From Paenibacillus vietnamensis (GTDB lineage Bacteria; Bacillota; Bacilli; Paenibacillales; Paenibacillaceae): a stretch of 64,000 nt of DNA. The stretch lies in the NCBI RefSeq assembly GCF_020169515.1, contig NZ_JAHMHW010000019.1, positions 25,902 through 89,901 of the forward strand. The letters are read 5' to 3'. The translations under genes were made by a program, and so were the position numbers. A model generated the notes under the pieces. The model saw only the letters and a program-made list of their open reading frames with translations, was not told the origin of the DNA and did not search any database. Numbering within the stretch: the stretch's first letter is position 1; each line of letters starts with the position of its first letter. Below, piece after piece: positions 51,854-60,353 of the stretch.

Positions 51854-52704
51854 TCACTCAAATCGAGAAGCAATGGTACGACGAATCTGCCGAAAATGAA
51901 GCAGGCCATGCATTGTCGCCAAGCCTCAGGCCGGCTGGAGGGAAGCCGATCGTACGCTTCCGCTCGGTCCGCAAAAGCTTCGGAGAGCTGCCTGTTCTGA
52001 AAGGAATAGATCTGGATATTTATCCGGGCGAGAAAATCGCTTTGATCGGTCCGAGCGGCTCTGGAAAAACAACGCTGGGCCGGATGCTGATGACGTTGGA
52101 GGAGCCGACGGCAGGAACGATTCTGATCGATGGCGAACCCTTGTGGGCGATGGAGAAGAACGGAAAACCGGTCCGTGCGAACGAAAAGCATTTGCAAAAA
52201 ATGCGAGGCAAAGTGGGGATGGTTTTTCAGCACTTTCATTTATTCCCGCACATGAGCGTGCTGAAAAACGTAACCCTCGCTCCGCGCTCCGTCTTGAAGC
52301 TGTCCAAGGAAGAGGCGGAGGAGCTTGCGGTCGCCATGCTGCGGAAGGTAGGTCTTGAAGATAAGCTGCATGTGTATCCTTCCCAGCTGTCCGGAGGGCA
52401 AAAACAACGGGTGGCAATCGCCCGGGCATTGGTGATGCAGCCTAAAATTATGGTGTTCGACGAGGTAACCTCGGCGCTCGACCCGGAGCTTGTCGGCGAA
52501 GTACTGAGCGTCATCAAAGAAATCGCCAAGGAAGGTCAAATGGCGATGCTGCTGATTACCCACGAGATGGAATTTGCAAGAGAGGTGGCGGATCGCGTCA
52601 TTTTCGGTGCGGAAGGGCTGATCGTGGAGGAAGGCAAACCGGAGCAAATTTTTACGAATCCCCGGAGCGAACGGCTTCAGGCTTTTTTACAACGATTTCT
52701 TTAA
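51850..52704 (+). CDS. ehuA: Ectoine ABC transporter ATPase
   Basis: 284 residues. Walker A GPSGSGKT (about 72-79), signature LSGGQKQRVAIARAL (about 182), Walker B IMVFDEVTSALDP and H-loop LITHEMEF. A hydrophilic N-terminal extension of some 30 residues precedes the usual start. Energises EhuBCD uptake. GTG start overlaps the ehuD stop (GTGA). Confidence 0.93.
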   Translation: MITQIEKQWYDESAENEAGHALSPSLRPAGGKPIVRFRSVRKSFGELPVLKGIDLDIYPGEKIALIGPSGSGKTTLGRMLMTLEEPTAGTILIDGEPLWAMEKNGKPVRANEKHLQKMRGKVGMVFQHFHLFPHMSVLKNVTLAPRSVLKLSKEEAEELAVAMLRKVGLEDKLHVYPSQLSGGQKQRVAIARALVMQPKIMVFDEVTSALDPELVGEVLSVIKEIAKEGQMAMLLITHEMEFAREVADRVIFGAEGLIVEEGKPEQIFTNPRSERLQAFLQRFL

Positions 52705-52747
52705 AAGGCCGGTGCGCTTGGAGTTCAGACATCGGGAGGTGAAGACA

Positions 52748-53269
52748 ATGAAGGTCCATTTTACGGACCGTTTGGAAATTCGGTCTGCCGAAGCCAAAGA
52801 CGGATCGGCCGTTTGGCAGCTCGTCAAGGAAGCCGGTACGCTCGATGTGAACTCGCCGTATTGCTACATTATGCTTTGCGATATTTTCCGGGATACGTGC
52901 GCTGCGGCCGTCATCGGCGAGGAGCTGGTCGGATTTATGTCGGGCTACCGCAGACCGGACCGGCCGGATACGCTGTTCATTTGGCAGGTGGCCGTCCATC
53001 GGAAAGCAAGGGGGCGCGGGATAGCCAAAGCGATGCTGAACGAACTTTTGAACCGGGAGGAGCAGCAAGCCGTCAAGTATGTTGAGGCGACGATCGGTCC
53101 TGCCAATACGGCGTCGAGAAGGCTTTTCTCGGGTTTTGCGGCCGACAAGGGGGCACAGTGCCGCATAACGGAGAAATACGGGCCGGAGCTGTTTCCTTCC
53201 GGCGCTTCTCATGAGCCTGAACTGATGTTTCGGATCGGGCCCATGAGGAGAGAAGAAACGCGAATATAA
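52748..53269 (+). CDS. ectA: L-2,4-diaminobutyrate acetyltransferase
   Basis: 173 residues. Second step of ectoine synthesis: acetylates diaminobutyrate on N-gamma. GNAT fold with EctA-typical DVNSPYCYIMLCDIF and motif A VAVHRKARGRGIAKAML. The ATG at 52748 follows GGGAGGTGAAG; a frame from 52712 is unsupported. Confidence 0.96.
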   Translation: MKVHFTDRLEIRSAEAKDGSAVWQLVKEAGTLDVNSPYCYIMLCDIFRDTCAAAVIGEELVGFMSGYRRPDRPDTLFIWQVAVHRKARGRGIAKAMLNELLNREEQQAVKYVEATIGPANTASRRLFSGFAADKGAQCRITEKYGPELFPSGASHEPELMFRIGPMRREETRI

Positions 53270-53286
53270 AATAGGGAGGTATTGCT

Positions 53287-54618
53287 GTGAATGAATCGAT
53301 GAACAAACCGGACGGCATGCATGTGTTTAACCAGCTGGAATCCGAGGTGCGGAGCTACTGCCGCAGCTTTCAAACGGTATTCGCAACAGCAAAAAACGCT
53401 GTGATCCGCGATGTCCATGGCAAAAGCTATATCGATTTTTTTGCCGGTGCGGGAGCGCTGAACTACGGGCATAACAATGACCGCATTCGCATGAAGCTCG
53501 TCGAATATTTAATGGCCGACGGCGTCGCCCACAGCCTGGATATGGCTACGAAAGCGAAGGAGACTTTTCTTCTGGCGTTTTCCCGCACGATTTTAGAGCC
53601 GCGAGGGCTGCGATATAAGATCATGTTTCCGGGACCGACCGGTACCAATTCGGTGGAAAGCGCTCTGAAGACGGCCCGCAAAGTAACGGGGAGGACGAAT
53701 GTCATCTGCTTTACGAACGCGTTTCACGGCATGTCGCTTGGATCGTTATCGGCAACAGGCAACCGGTTTAAACGAAGCGGAGCGGGTATGCCTTTAGCCG
53801 GAACGACGTTTATGCCCTACGACCGTTATTTCGGACCCGGGATCGACACCTCCGACATGCTCGAAAAGCTTCTGGACGATCCCGGCAGCGGCGTTGATCT
53901 TCCGGCGGCCGTCCTGCTGGAGACGCTTCAAGGCGAAGGCGGATTAAACGTTGCTTCCGAGGATTGGTTAAGGAAGGTGGAAGCGATTTGCCGCAAGCGT
54001 CAAATCTTGCTGATCGTCGACGATGTTCAGATGGGCTGCGGCCGAACCGGCACTTTTTTCAGCTTCGAAACCTCCGGCATTCAACCGGATATCGTATGTT
54101 TATCCAAGTCGATCGGCGGTTACGGCCTTCCGTTAGCCTTAACCTTGATCAAGCCGGAATTTGACGTTTGGAGCCCTGGCGAGCATAACGGAACGTTCCG
54201 CGGAAACAATTTGGCTTTTGTTGCCGCAACCGAAGCGCTCCGCTATTGGGAGTCCGCAGCGTTTCAAGATGAGATCAAGAAGAAGTCCGCCATCATTCAT
54301 GCGTGTTTAAGCAGGCTGGCTGCGGAGCACCCGGAGGCCATCGCCGAACGGAAAGGGAAAGGCTTCATTCAAGGACTTGCTTTCCGTACTCCGGAGCATG
54401 CTGCCCTGCTGTGCAAGGAAGCTTTTAAAAACGGGTTGATCATGGAAACGTCCGGTGCGCACGACGAGGTGGCGAAGCTGATGCCGCCGCTCACGATTGA
54501 TCAGAACGCGCTGAAGCAGGGTCTGGCGATATTGGAACAGTCGCTTGGAAACGTGTTGAAGCGGGAGAAGCTCGAAAAGCCAGCGGAGTTAGTAAAGGCG
54601 GGGGCTCAAGTTTCTTGA
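53287..54618 (+). CDS. ectB: Diaminobutyrate-2-oxoglutarate aminotransferase
   Basis: 443 residues, class III aminotransferase. Makes L-2,4-diaminobutyrate from aspartate semialdehyde with glutamate, the first committed step. PLP lysine in CLSKSIGGYGLPLAL, cofactor motif VDDVQMGCGRTG. The N-terminus FNQLESEVRSYCRSF is typical of EctB. GTG start after AGGGAGG, 17 bases after ectA. Confidence 0.96.
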   Translation: MNESMNKPDGMHVFNQLESEVRSYCRSFQTVFATAKNAVIRDVHGKSYIDFFAGAGALNYGHNNDRIRMKLVEYLMADGVAHSLDMATKAKETFLLAFSRTILEPRGLRYKIMFPGPTGTNSVESALKTARKVTGRTNVICFTNAFHGMSLGSLSATGNRFKRSGAGMPLAGTTFMPYDRYFGPGIDTSDMLEKLLDDPGSGVDLPAAVLLETLQGEGGLNVASEDWLRKVEAICRKRQILLIVDDVQMGCGRTGTFFSFETSGIQPDIVCLSKSIGGYGLPLALTLIKPEFDVWSPGEHNGTFRGNNLAFVAATEALRYWESAAFQDEIKKKSAIIHACLSRLAAEHPEAIAERKGKGFIQGLAFRTPEHAALLCKEAFKNGLIMETSGAHDEVAKLMPPLTIDQNALKQGLAILEQSLGNVLKREKLEKPAELVKAGAQVS

Positions 54619-54659
54619 CGAAGGTTGTCCAAATCTAGTTGAAACGGAAGGTGAATAGC

Positions 54660-55049
54660 TTGATCGTTAAACATTTGACCGACGTGATTCATTCGAAGGA
54701 CGATATCGATACCAAAACCTGGAACGCCAGACGATTGTTGCTGAAGAAGGACGGCATGGGATTTTCCTTGCATGATACCGTCATTAAAGCCGGGACGGAA
54801 ACGCTGATTTGGTACCGGAACCATGTCGAGGCCGTTTATTGCATCGAGGGCGACGGCGAAATTGAAGTGATCGGCGGACCTACCTACCCGATTACGGCAG
54901 GCACCTTGTATGCGCTGGATGGACATGAGAAGCACCTGCTGCGGGCAAACCGCCAAATGAGAATGGTCTGCGTATTTAATCCGCCTCTTACGGGCGCTGA
55001 AGTTCACGATGCAGATGGCGTATATCCGCTTGTGGAATCCAATTCATAG
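54660..55049 (+). CDS. ectC: L-ectoine synthase
   Basis: 129 residues, cupin fold. Cyclises N-gamma-acetyl-diaminobutyrate to ectoine. Family signatures RRLLLKKDGMGFSLHDT, ETLIWYRNHVEAVYCIEGDGEIE and the late LYALDGHEKHLLRA. TTG start at 54660 after GGAAGGTGA, which matches the usual EctC N-terminus (M-I-V-...); upstream in-frame codons to 54639 are not needed. Confidence 0.96.
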   Translation: MIVKHLTDVIHSKDDIDTKTWNARRLLLKKDGMGFSLHDTVIKAGTETLIWYRNHVEAVYCIEGDGEIEVIGGPTYPITAGTLYALDGHEKHLLRANRQMRMVCVFNPPLTGAEVHDADGVYPLVESNS

Positions 55050-55067
55050 AACAAGGAGAGATAGCCG

Positions 55068-55976
55068 ATGAATCCGATGATGAATACCGATATGACCGTT
55101 AAAACGAATTCCGCCGATAAGTATCCGTCCCGGGTAAGCGAACAACCTGCATTTATAGAACGGAAGGACCCCGTGCTGTATACGAGATGGTCGGAGGAGA
55201 GTCCGCTGAGCAAGGAGCAATCCGAATTTTATGAGAAAAACGGATACCTGGTGCTGGACCGTTTTTTCTCCGAAGACGAAATTGCCGAATGGCGAACGGA
55301 GCTAAGACGACTTAACGAGGTCCATCGCCTGGATGAGGCTGAGCACGTCATCCTTGAACCGGGCAGCAGGGAGGTCCGTTCCATCTTCGCCATTCACGCT
55401 CATAACGAAGTGTTCAAGCGGCTGGCCAATCATCCCAGACTGAAGTCGATCGCCGCTTACCTTCTAGGCTCCGAGGTCTACGTCCATCAATCCCGCATTA
55501 ATTACAAGCCAGGCTTTACGGGCAAAGAATTTTACTGGCATTCCGATTTCGAAACCTGGCATGTTGAGGACGGGATGCCTTCCATGCGGGCGTTCAGCTG
55601 CTCGATCGCGCTCGAAGACAATTTTGTGCATAACGGACCGTTAATGGTCATACCAGGCTCGCATAATCAATTTATATCCTGTGTCGGAAAAACGCCGGAT
55701 AATCATTTCAAGCAATCGCTGCGGCGTCAAGAGTACGGGGTGCCGGATCCGGAAAGCCTGGAGCGGCTGAGCAAGGAAGGCGGGATCGAAACGATTGTCG
55801 GGAAGGCCGGCTCGATTGTCATTTTTGACTGCAATACGATGCACGGCTCGAACAGCAACATTACTCCCGACCCGAGAAGCAATGTGTTCCTCGTATACAA
55901 CAGCGTCGAGAACCGGCTGCAGCCGCCGTATTCCGGCCAACAGCCAAGACCACGGTATATTGCGACCCGGGAGTAA
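55068..55976 (+). CDS. ectD: Ectoine hydroxylase
   Basis: 302 residues. Fe(II)/2-oxoglutarate dioxygenase that makes 5-hydroxyectoine. Iron ligands H158, D160 (FYWHSDFETWH, the EctD signature) and H259 (NTMHGSN). AAGGAG precedes the ATG. Completes the pathway; the operon thus both makes and imports ectoines. Confidence 0.96.
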   Translation: MNPMMNTDMTVKTNSADKYPSRVSEQPAFIERKDPVLYTRWSEESPLSKEQSEFYEKNGYLVLDRFFSEDEIAEWRTELRRLNEVHRLDEAEHVILEPGSREVRSIFAIHAHNEVFKRLANHPRLKSIAAYLLGSEVYVHQSRINYKPGFTGKEFYWHSDFETWHVEDGMPSMRAFSCSIALEDNFVHNGPLMVIPGSHNQFISCVGKTPDNHFKQSLRRQEYGVPDPESLERLSKEGGIETIVGKAGSIVIFDCNTMHGSNSNITPDPRSNVFLVYNSVENRLQPPYSGQQPRPRYIATRE

Positions 55977-55979
55977 CGA

Positions 55980-56501
55980 ATGAATGCACTTCTGCTGATC
56001 GCTTCTATTATTGGAATCAATATTGCATATGTATCCCTGTTTACGCTGCGTCTCATCTTCTCCATTAAGGGAAGAAGAGGCGCAGCCTCCTTATTGGCCA
56101 TGCTGGAGGTGTTCATTTATTTGGCCGGCTTGAATCTTGTCCTTCAAAACCTGTCCAATCCTCTGAATATGCTGGCTTATTGCTTGGGCTTTGGGGCCGG
56201 CGTCTATTTGGGCAGCCGGATCGAGGAATATATGGCGCTAGGGTATTCGGTCGTACAGGTGATCGCCGACTCCGTTGAAACGAAGCTCCCGGACAAGCTC
56301 AGAAGCCATGGTTATGGCGTTACCTCCTGGGCAGGGGAAGGACGGGACGGCAAACGCCTCGTCATGCAGGTGCTTGTAAAAAGAAGCAATGAAAAGAAGC
56401 TGCTGGACAGCATTGCGCTGGAAGCTCCGCGCGCTTTCGTCATCTCCCATGAGCCGAGGCATTTTAAGGGCGGCTTCTGGACCAAAATGATTGAAAGATA
56501 A
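55980..56501 (+). CDS. UPF0316 (DUF2179/DUF5698) membrane protein
   Basis: 173 residues. Three N-terminal membrane helices (about 3-25, 38-58, 62-80), then a cytoplasmic alpha/beta DUF2179 domain (about 85-170, SVVQVIADSVETKLPDKLRSHGYGVTSW). It starts 3 bases after the ectD stop, so it is very probably transcribed with the ectoine genes. No role in ectoine metabolism is known to me. Confidence 0.88.
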   Translation: MNALLLIASIIGINIAYVSLFTLRLIFSIKGRRGAASLLAMLEVFIYLAGLNLVLQNLSNPLNMLAYCLGFGAGVYLGSRIEEYMALGYSVVQVIADSVETKLPDKLRSHGYGVTSWAGEGRDGKRLVMQVLVKRSNEKKLLDSIALEAPRAFVISHEPRHFKGGFWTKMIER

Positions 56502-56567
56502 CCTCCAATTCTTTGACTTATGACTACTCGAAATGATATATTTGAGTGTATGCTTAGTAGAGGATCT

Positions 56568-56605
56568 GCACAAACGGCTGCGTGCTTGCACGCAGTCGTT
56601 TGTGC
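56568..56605 (+). promoter_or_regulatory. Long hairpin in the leader of the DinG-like gene
   Basis: 56568-56585 pairs with 56588-56605 over 18 bp with a single G-U pair. It lies 23 bases before the GTG start. There is no T run, so it is not a plain terminator; it may act on translation or RNA stability. Confidence 0.6.
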
Positions 56606-56628
56606 CTGTTATATGGAGGCAAGCGAGA

Positions 56629-58572
56629 GTGAACAATTATCCGTTTGAGTTTGACCCGAAGCAATCATTTATTCAGCAGGCGAGCGATTGGATCGCGGAC
56701 GTTTTTTATGAGAAGCTGCCGGAAGCCGGCTTCGAAGTGCGTGACGAGCAAATCTACATGGCCTTTCAACTGGAGCGGGCATTCGCCGAGAAGCAGACGA
56801 TTTTCGCGGAAGCGGGCGTAGGAACGGGCAAGACGCTTGTCTATTTGCTGTACGCGATCTGTTATGCGCGTTATACGAGAAAGCCGGCGATCATCGCTTG
56901 CGCGGACGAGTCCCTGATCGAGCAGCTCGTCAAGCCGGAAGGCGATGTCGCGAAGCTGGCCCGCCACCTCGATCTGGTCATCGATGCGCGGATGGGCAAA
57001 TCCGCCGATCAATATTTGTGCTTGAACAAGCTCGACGATGCGCGTGCCGGTCTTGACGATGCAGAGCTGTATGACCGCATTTCCCGCGAGCTGCCCGGCT
57101 TCGTTAACCGGCCGGACTCGCTGCAAAGCTTTTATCCTTACGGCAACCGCAAGGATTATCCGAGCCTGACCGACGAGCAGTGGAGCCGCGTCGGCTGGGA
57201 CGTATTCCAGGACTGCCTCGTCTGCGACCGCAGGCACCGCTGCGGACAGACGTTATCCCGCGATCATTACCGCAAGGCGGCAGACATTATTATTTGCTCC
57301 CACGATTTCTATATGGAGCATGTCTGGACCTATGAGGCCCGTAAGCGCGAAGGGCAGCTTCCGCTGCTGCCCGAGCACAGCTCCGTCGTGTTCGACGAAG
57401 GACATTTGCTCGAAACGGCTGCGCAGCAGGCGCTGACCTACAAGCTGAACCATAACGTATTCGAAGGTATCGTGGCGAGGCTGCTGCAGGATGAAATCCG
57501 TGAATCGCTAGCGTTAGCCGTAGAGGATGCGATTACGCAAAGCGAATATTTGTTCCGCCTCATTGGCAGGCAAAGCATAAGCGTGCCCGGCTCGAGCCGC
57601 AAGGAGCTCCGTTGGAGCGACGAGCTGCTGCGCGAAATTAACAGGCTGCAGGACTGCTTGTCCGTCATCGAAGAAGAGCTCGTATTTGAGAGCGGCCTGT
57701 ACACGATTGACACCTACCAGCTCAAAATCGTCGAGGAGCATTTGGAAATGATCCAATTTGCGCTTTCCTTGTACAAGAGAGAGGACAAGCCGATTACGTG
57801 GGTATCGCAGGAGCAGGACAGCCTTTCTCTCGTCATTATGCCGAAGTGGGTAAAGGAAGTGCTGAAGGAGCAGGTTTTCTCCCGGAAAATGCCGATCGTT
57901 TTTTCTTCCGCTACTTTGTCGGTCGAAGGCTCGTTCCGTTATATGATGGATATTTTGGGCATGGAAAACGCTTTGAGTTTCTCTGTCGCTTCCCCCTACG
58001 ACTACAAGGATCAAATGCGGGTGCTTGCCCCGGAAGAGGGTAGGCGGCTGAACACGGATGAGAAGCTGTCGGAAATCGGCAGGCTGCTGAAGCAAAACGG
58101 CGGCAGGTCGTTAATTTTGTTTCCGGCCATGGAGCAGCTCGAAGCGTTCAGAAGTGCATGGGAAAATGTACCGGAGTCGGCCGGGCTTACGTTCTATTAT
58201 GAAGGATCGGGCGAAATCAGCCATTTGATCGAACGGTTTCAGACCGAGGAGGAAAGCGTGTTGTGCGCGGTAACGCTATGGGAGGGCTTGGACATTCCGG
58301 GACCTTCCCTGTCGCAGGTCATCGTATGGGAGCTTCCGTTTCCGCCAAACGACCCGGTGTTTGCGGCCAGAAGGCAGGACGCAAGCTCGCCTTTCGAGCA
58401 GGTCGATATGCCTTACATGCTGCTTCGGTTAAGGCAGGGAATCGGACGATTAATCCGGACCCGGGAGGACAGCGGCACGGTCGCGATTTTCGGGGAGCGG
58501 CTAAACGATGCGGAGGTTCGTGCTCAAATCGCCGGCCTATTGCCGGAATACGTAACGATGGACAAGCTTTAA
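56629..58572 (+). CDS. DinG/XPD-like superfamily 2 helicase
   Basis: 647 residues. Walker A AEAGVGTGKT (about 62-71), a Fe-S insertion with four Cys (YLCLNKL, DCLVC, HRCGQT), DEGH box (VVFDEGH, about 260), motif III FSSATL and motifs V-VI VTLWEGLDIPG and RQGIGRLIRTREDSG. A 5'-3' DNA helicase of the DinG/YoaA type for repair of structured DNA. Start is the GTG at 56629, 10 bases after GGAGG; 32 earlier in-frame codons run through the leader hairpin and are rejected. Confidence 0.9.
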   Translation: MNNYPFEFDPKQSFIQQASDWIADVFYEKLPEAGFEVRDEQIYMAFQLERAFAEKQTIFAEAGVGTGKTLVYLLYAICYARYTRKPAIIACADESLIEQLVKPEGDVAKLARHLDLVIDARMGKSADQYLCLNKLDDARAGLDDAELYDRISRELPGFVNRPDSLQSFYPYGNRKDYPSLTDEQWSRVGWDVFQDCLVCDRRHRCGQTLSRDHYRKAADIIICSHDFYMEHVWTYEARKREGQLPLLPEHSSVVFDEGHLLETAAQQALTYKLNHNVFEGIVARLLQDEIRESLALAVEDAITQSEYLFRLIGRQSISVPGSSRKELRWSDELLREINRLQDCLSVIEEELVFESGLYTIDTYQLKIVEEHLEMIQFALSLYKREDKPITWVSQEQDSLSLVIMPKWVKEVLKEQVFSRKMPIVFSSATLSVEGSFRYMMDILGMENALSFSVASPYDYKDQMRVLAPEEGRRLNTDEKLSEIGRLLKQNGGRSLILFPAMEQLEAFRSAWENVPESAGLTFYYEGSGEISHLIERFQTEEESVLCAVTLWEGLDIPGPSLSQVIVWELPFPPNDPVFAARRQDASSPFEQVDMPYMLLRLRQGIGRLIRTREDSGTVAIFGERLNDAEVRAQIAGLLPEYVTMDKL

Positions 58573-58586
58573 AACAGATCTGTGTG

Positions 58587-58620
58587 AGAAGAAGGGGAGG
58601 ACCCCCTTCTTCTTTTTTTT
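58587..58620 (+). terminator. Terminator of the DinG-like gene
   Basis: AGAAGAAGGGG (58587-58597) pairs with CCCCTTCTTCT (58603-58613), then eight T. Confidence 0.93.
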
Positions 58621-58693
58621 GATCTGTTACTCTGATGATATCTTTCATTCACTATGGTTGTGGTTTAGAGCTTGTCGCTTTCGGCAAAAATAG

Positions 58694-58721
58694 GAATTAT
58701 TCGACATCGTTCTACATGATT
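58694..58721 (+). promoter_or_regulatory. Possible sigma-G promoter of the ger operon
   Basis: GAATT (58694-58698), a 16-bp spacer and CATGATT (58715-58721) resemble the forespore sigma-G consensus (GHATR and CATNHTA), with one mismatch in each box and a slightly short spacer. Germinant-receptor operons are normally read by sigma-G. Confidence 0.4.
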
Positions 58722-58747
58722 CTGCCAATGAAGGGGCGTTACTTTTG

Positions 58748-58870
58748 ATGATTTCCGATATGTTAAATAGGCCAGACTGGTCCGTCGTTCTCCAGGCCAT
58801 TGTAACGCTGGCGGTCCCTTTGGCGCTTACCTGGGTTTTTCATTGGATCAATAAACCCGGAAAAGAGTGA
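58748..58870 (+). CDS. Small single-span membrane protein at the head of the ger operon
   Basis: 40 residues: MISDMLNRPDWSVVLQAIVT, then a hydrophobic span (about 13-32) and a short charged tail NKPGKE. Weak AAGGGG site about 8 bases upstream. The TGA overlaps the GTG of the germination A gene, the usual sign of translational coupling. Ger operons of other Bacillota can carry small D-type membrane subunits that tune the receptor; this is shorter than those (about 70-80) and has one helix instead of two. Homology is not established. Confidence 0.7.
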   Translation: MISDMLNRPDWSVVLQAIVTLAVPLALTWVFHWINKPGKE

Positions 58871-60336
58871 TCAACTTGAACGGCAGCCTTGCCATTAATC
58901 TAGACCGGCTGAGACCGCTTACGGAGCCATACGCGGATATGGTCATCCGCGAGTTTGCGCTTGGCAGCTCCGGAGTAGCTGCGGCAATTGTGTTTGTAAC
59001 TCCGCTCGCGGATAGGGACTTGATCGAACAGCATATTATGAGACCGTTAATGTCGATTTCGGCCGGACCTTCCGAAGTGACGAAGCATTATTTGCAAAAC
59101 CGGGTGCTCGCTGTCAGCCAGCTGTCGGTAACCGATACGGCAGAGCAGCTTTTGTCCAAGGTATTGACGGGCTGCACCGCTATACTGGTCGATGGCATGA
59201 CTGAAGCTTTCCTGATCGGGACAACAACGAGCAAAACCAGAAGCATTGAGGAGCCGATATCCGAGGCGCTCGTCAGAGGCCCGCGGGCAGGCTTTAACGA
59301 ATCGTTGTCCGATAATGTTTCACTGCTGAGGAGCCAGGGAGAAAATCCTGGCTTGTCCCTCATCAAGCTTCAAGTAGGCAAGCAGGCGAAAAAAAGTCTG
59401 ATCATCGCCTACATGATGGATATTGCGAATCCCGAGCTGGTTGCCGAAGTGCGCAGACGGGTCGAAAAAATAAATATCGATAACGTAGCGGAATCCGGCT
59501 ATGTGGAGCAATTAATCGAGGATCACTATTTGAGTCCGTTTCCTCAAGTCCAAAGCACGGAGCGGCCTGACCGCGTCATGGGGGCGTTGATGGAGGGAAG
59601 GGTCGCCATTTTACTGGACGGCACGCCGTTTGCTTTAATCGCTCCGGTTACCTTCAGCATGCTGCTGCAGTCTCCGGAGGATTATTACGATCGCTGGATT
59701 GCCGGCACCCTGCTGCGGATGCTTCGTTTTCTCGCGGCATTCGTTTCCTTGCTGGCGCCGGCGTTGTACGTATCGTTTATTTCGTTTCATCCGGGCCTCA
59801 TTCCGACAAAGCTTGCGATAACGATCGTCGGGGCCAGAGTGGGCGTTCCCTTCTCCTCATTGGTCGAGGCTCTCATAATGGAGGTTTCGATTGAGATTTT
59901 GCGGGAAGCAGGCTTGCGGCTACCTAAGCCGATCGGACCGGCGATGGGCATCGTCGGAGGCCTGATTATCGGCGAGGCCGCGGTACAGGCCGGAATCGTC
60001 AGTCCGATTCTTGTTATCGTCGTAGCGGTGACGGCCATTTCTTCGTTCGCCATCCCTCAATACAATGCCGGAATTTCGCTGAGGATGCTGCGATTCGTCG
60101 CGATGTTCTGTGCCGCAATGTTCGGCATGTACGGCGTCATCCTGTTTGTTCTTTTCCTTTGCGCACATCTTGTTAAGCTGAAAAGCTTCGGAGTCCCGTA
60201 CGCAAGTCCGGCCGTGCCGTACCGTCCCGGTGACTGGAAGGACTTTTTTGTCCGGGCACCGTTATCCATGATGAGAACAAGACCTAAGCTGTTAGGGAGT
60301 AAGAACAAAAAACGGCAAGGAAATGAATCACGTTAG
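58867..60336 (+). CDS. Spore germination protein, GerA family (A subunit)
   Basis: 489 residues. A hydrophilic N-terminal domain (about 1-250) with EPISEALVRGPRAGFNESLSDNVSLLR, the GerA signature, and a C-terminal membrane domain of four to six helices (about 275-450). The PYASP motif lies near 443. With the B and C subunits it forms a germinant receptor in the inner spore membrane. GTG start overlaps the small gene's stop. Confidence 0.95.
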   Translation: MINLNGSLAINLDRLRPLTEPYADMVIREFALGSSGVAAAIVFVTPLADRDLIEQHIMRPLMSISAGPSEVTKHYLQNRVLAVSQLSVTDTAEQLLSKVLTGCTAILVDGMTEAFLIGTTTSKTRSIEEPISEALVRGPRAGFNESLSDNVSLLRSQGENPGLSLIKLQVGKQAKKSLIIAYMMDIANPELVAEVRRRVEKINIDNVAESGYVEQLIEDHYLSPFPQVQSTERPDRVMGALMEGRVAILLDGTPFALIAPVTFSMLLQSPEDYYDRWIAGTLLRMLRFLAAFVSLLAPALYVSFISFHPGLIPTKLAITIVGARVGVPFSSLVEALIMEVSIEILREAGLRLPKPIGPAMGIVGGLIIGEAAVQAGIVSPILVIVVAVTAISSFAIPQYNAGISLRMLRFVAMFCAAMFGMYGVILFVLFLCAHLVKLKSFGVPYASPAVPYRPGDWKDFFVRAPLSMMRTRPKLLGSKNKKRQGNESR

Positions 60337-60353
60337 AAAAGGAGCGGGCGGCG

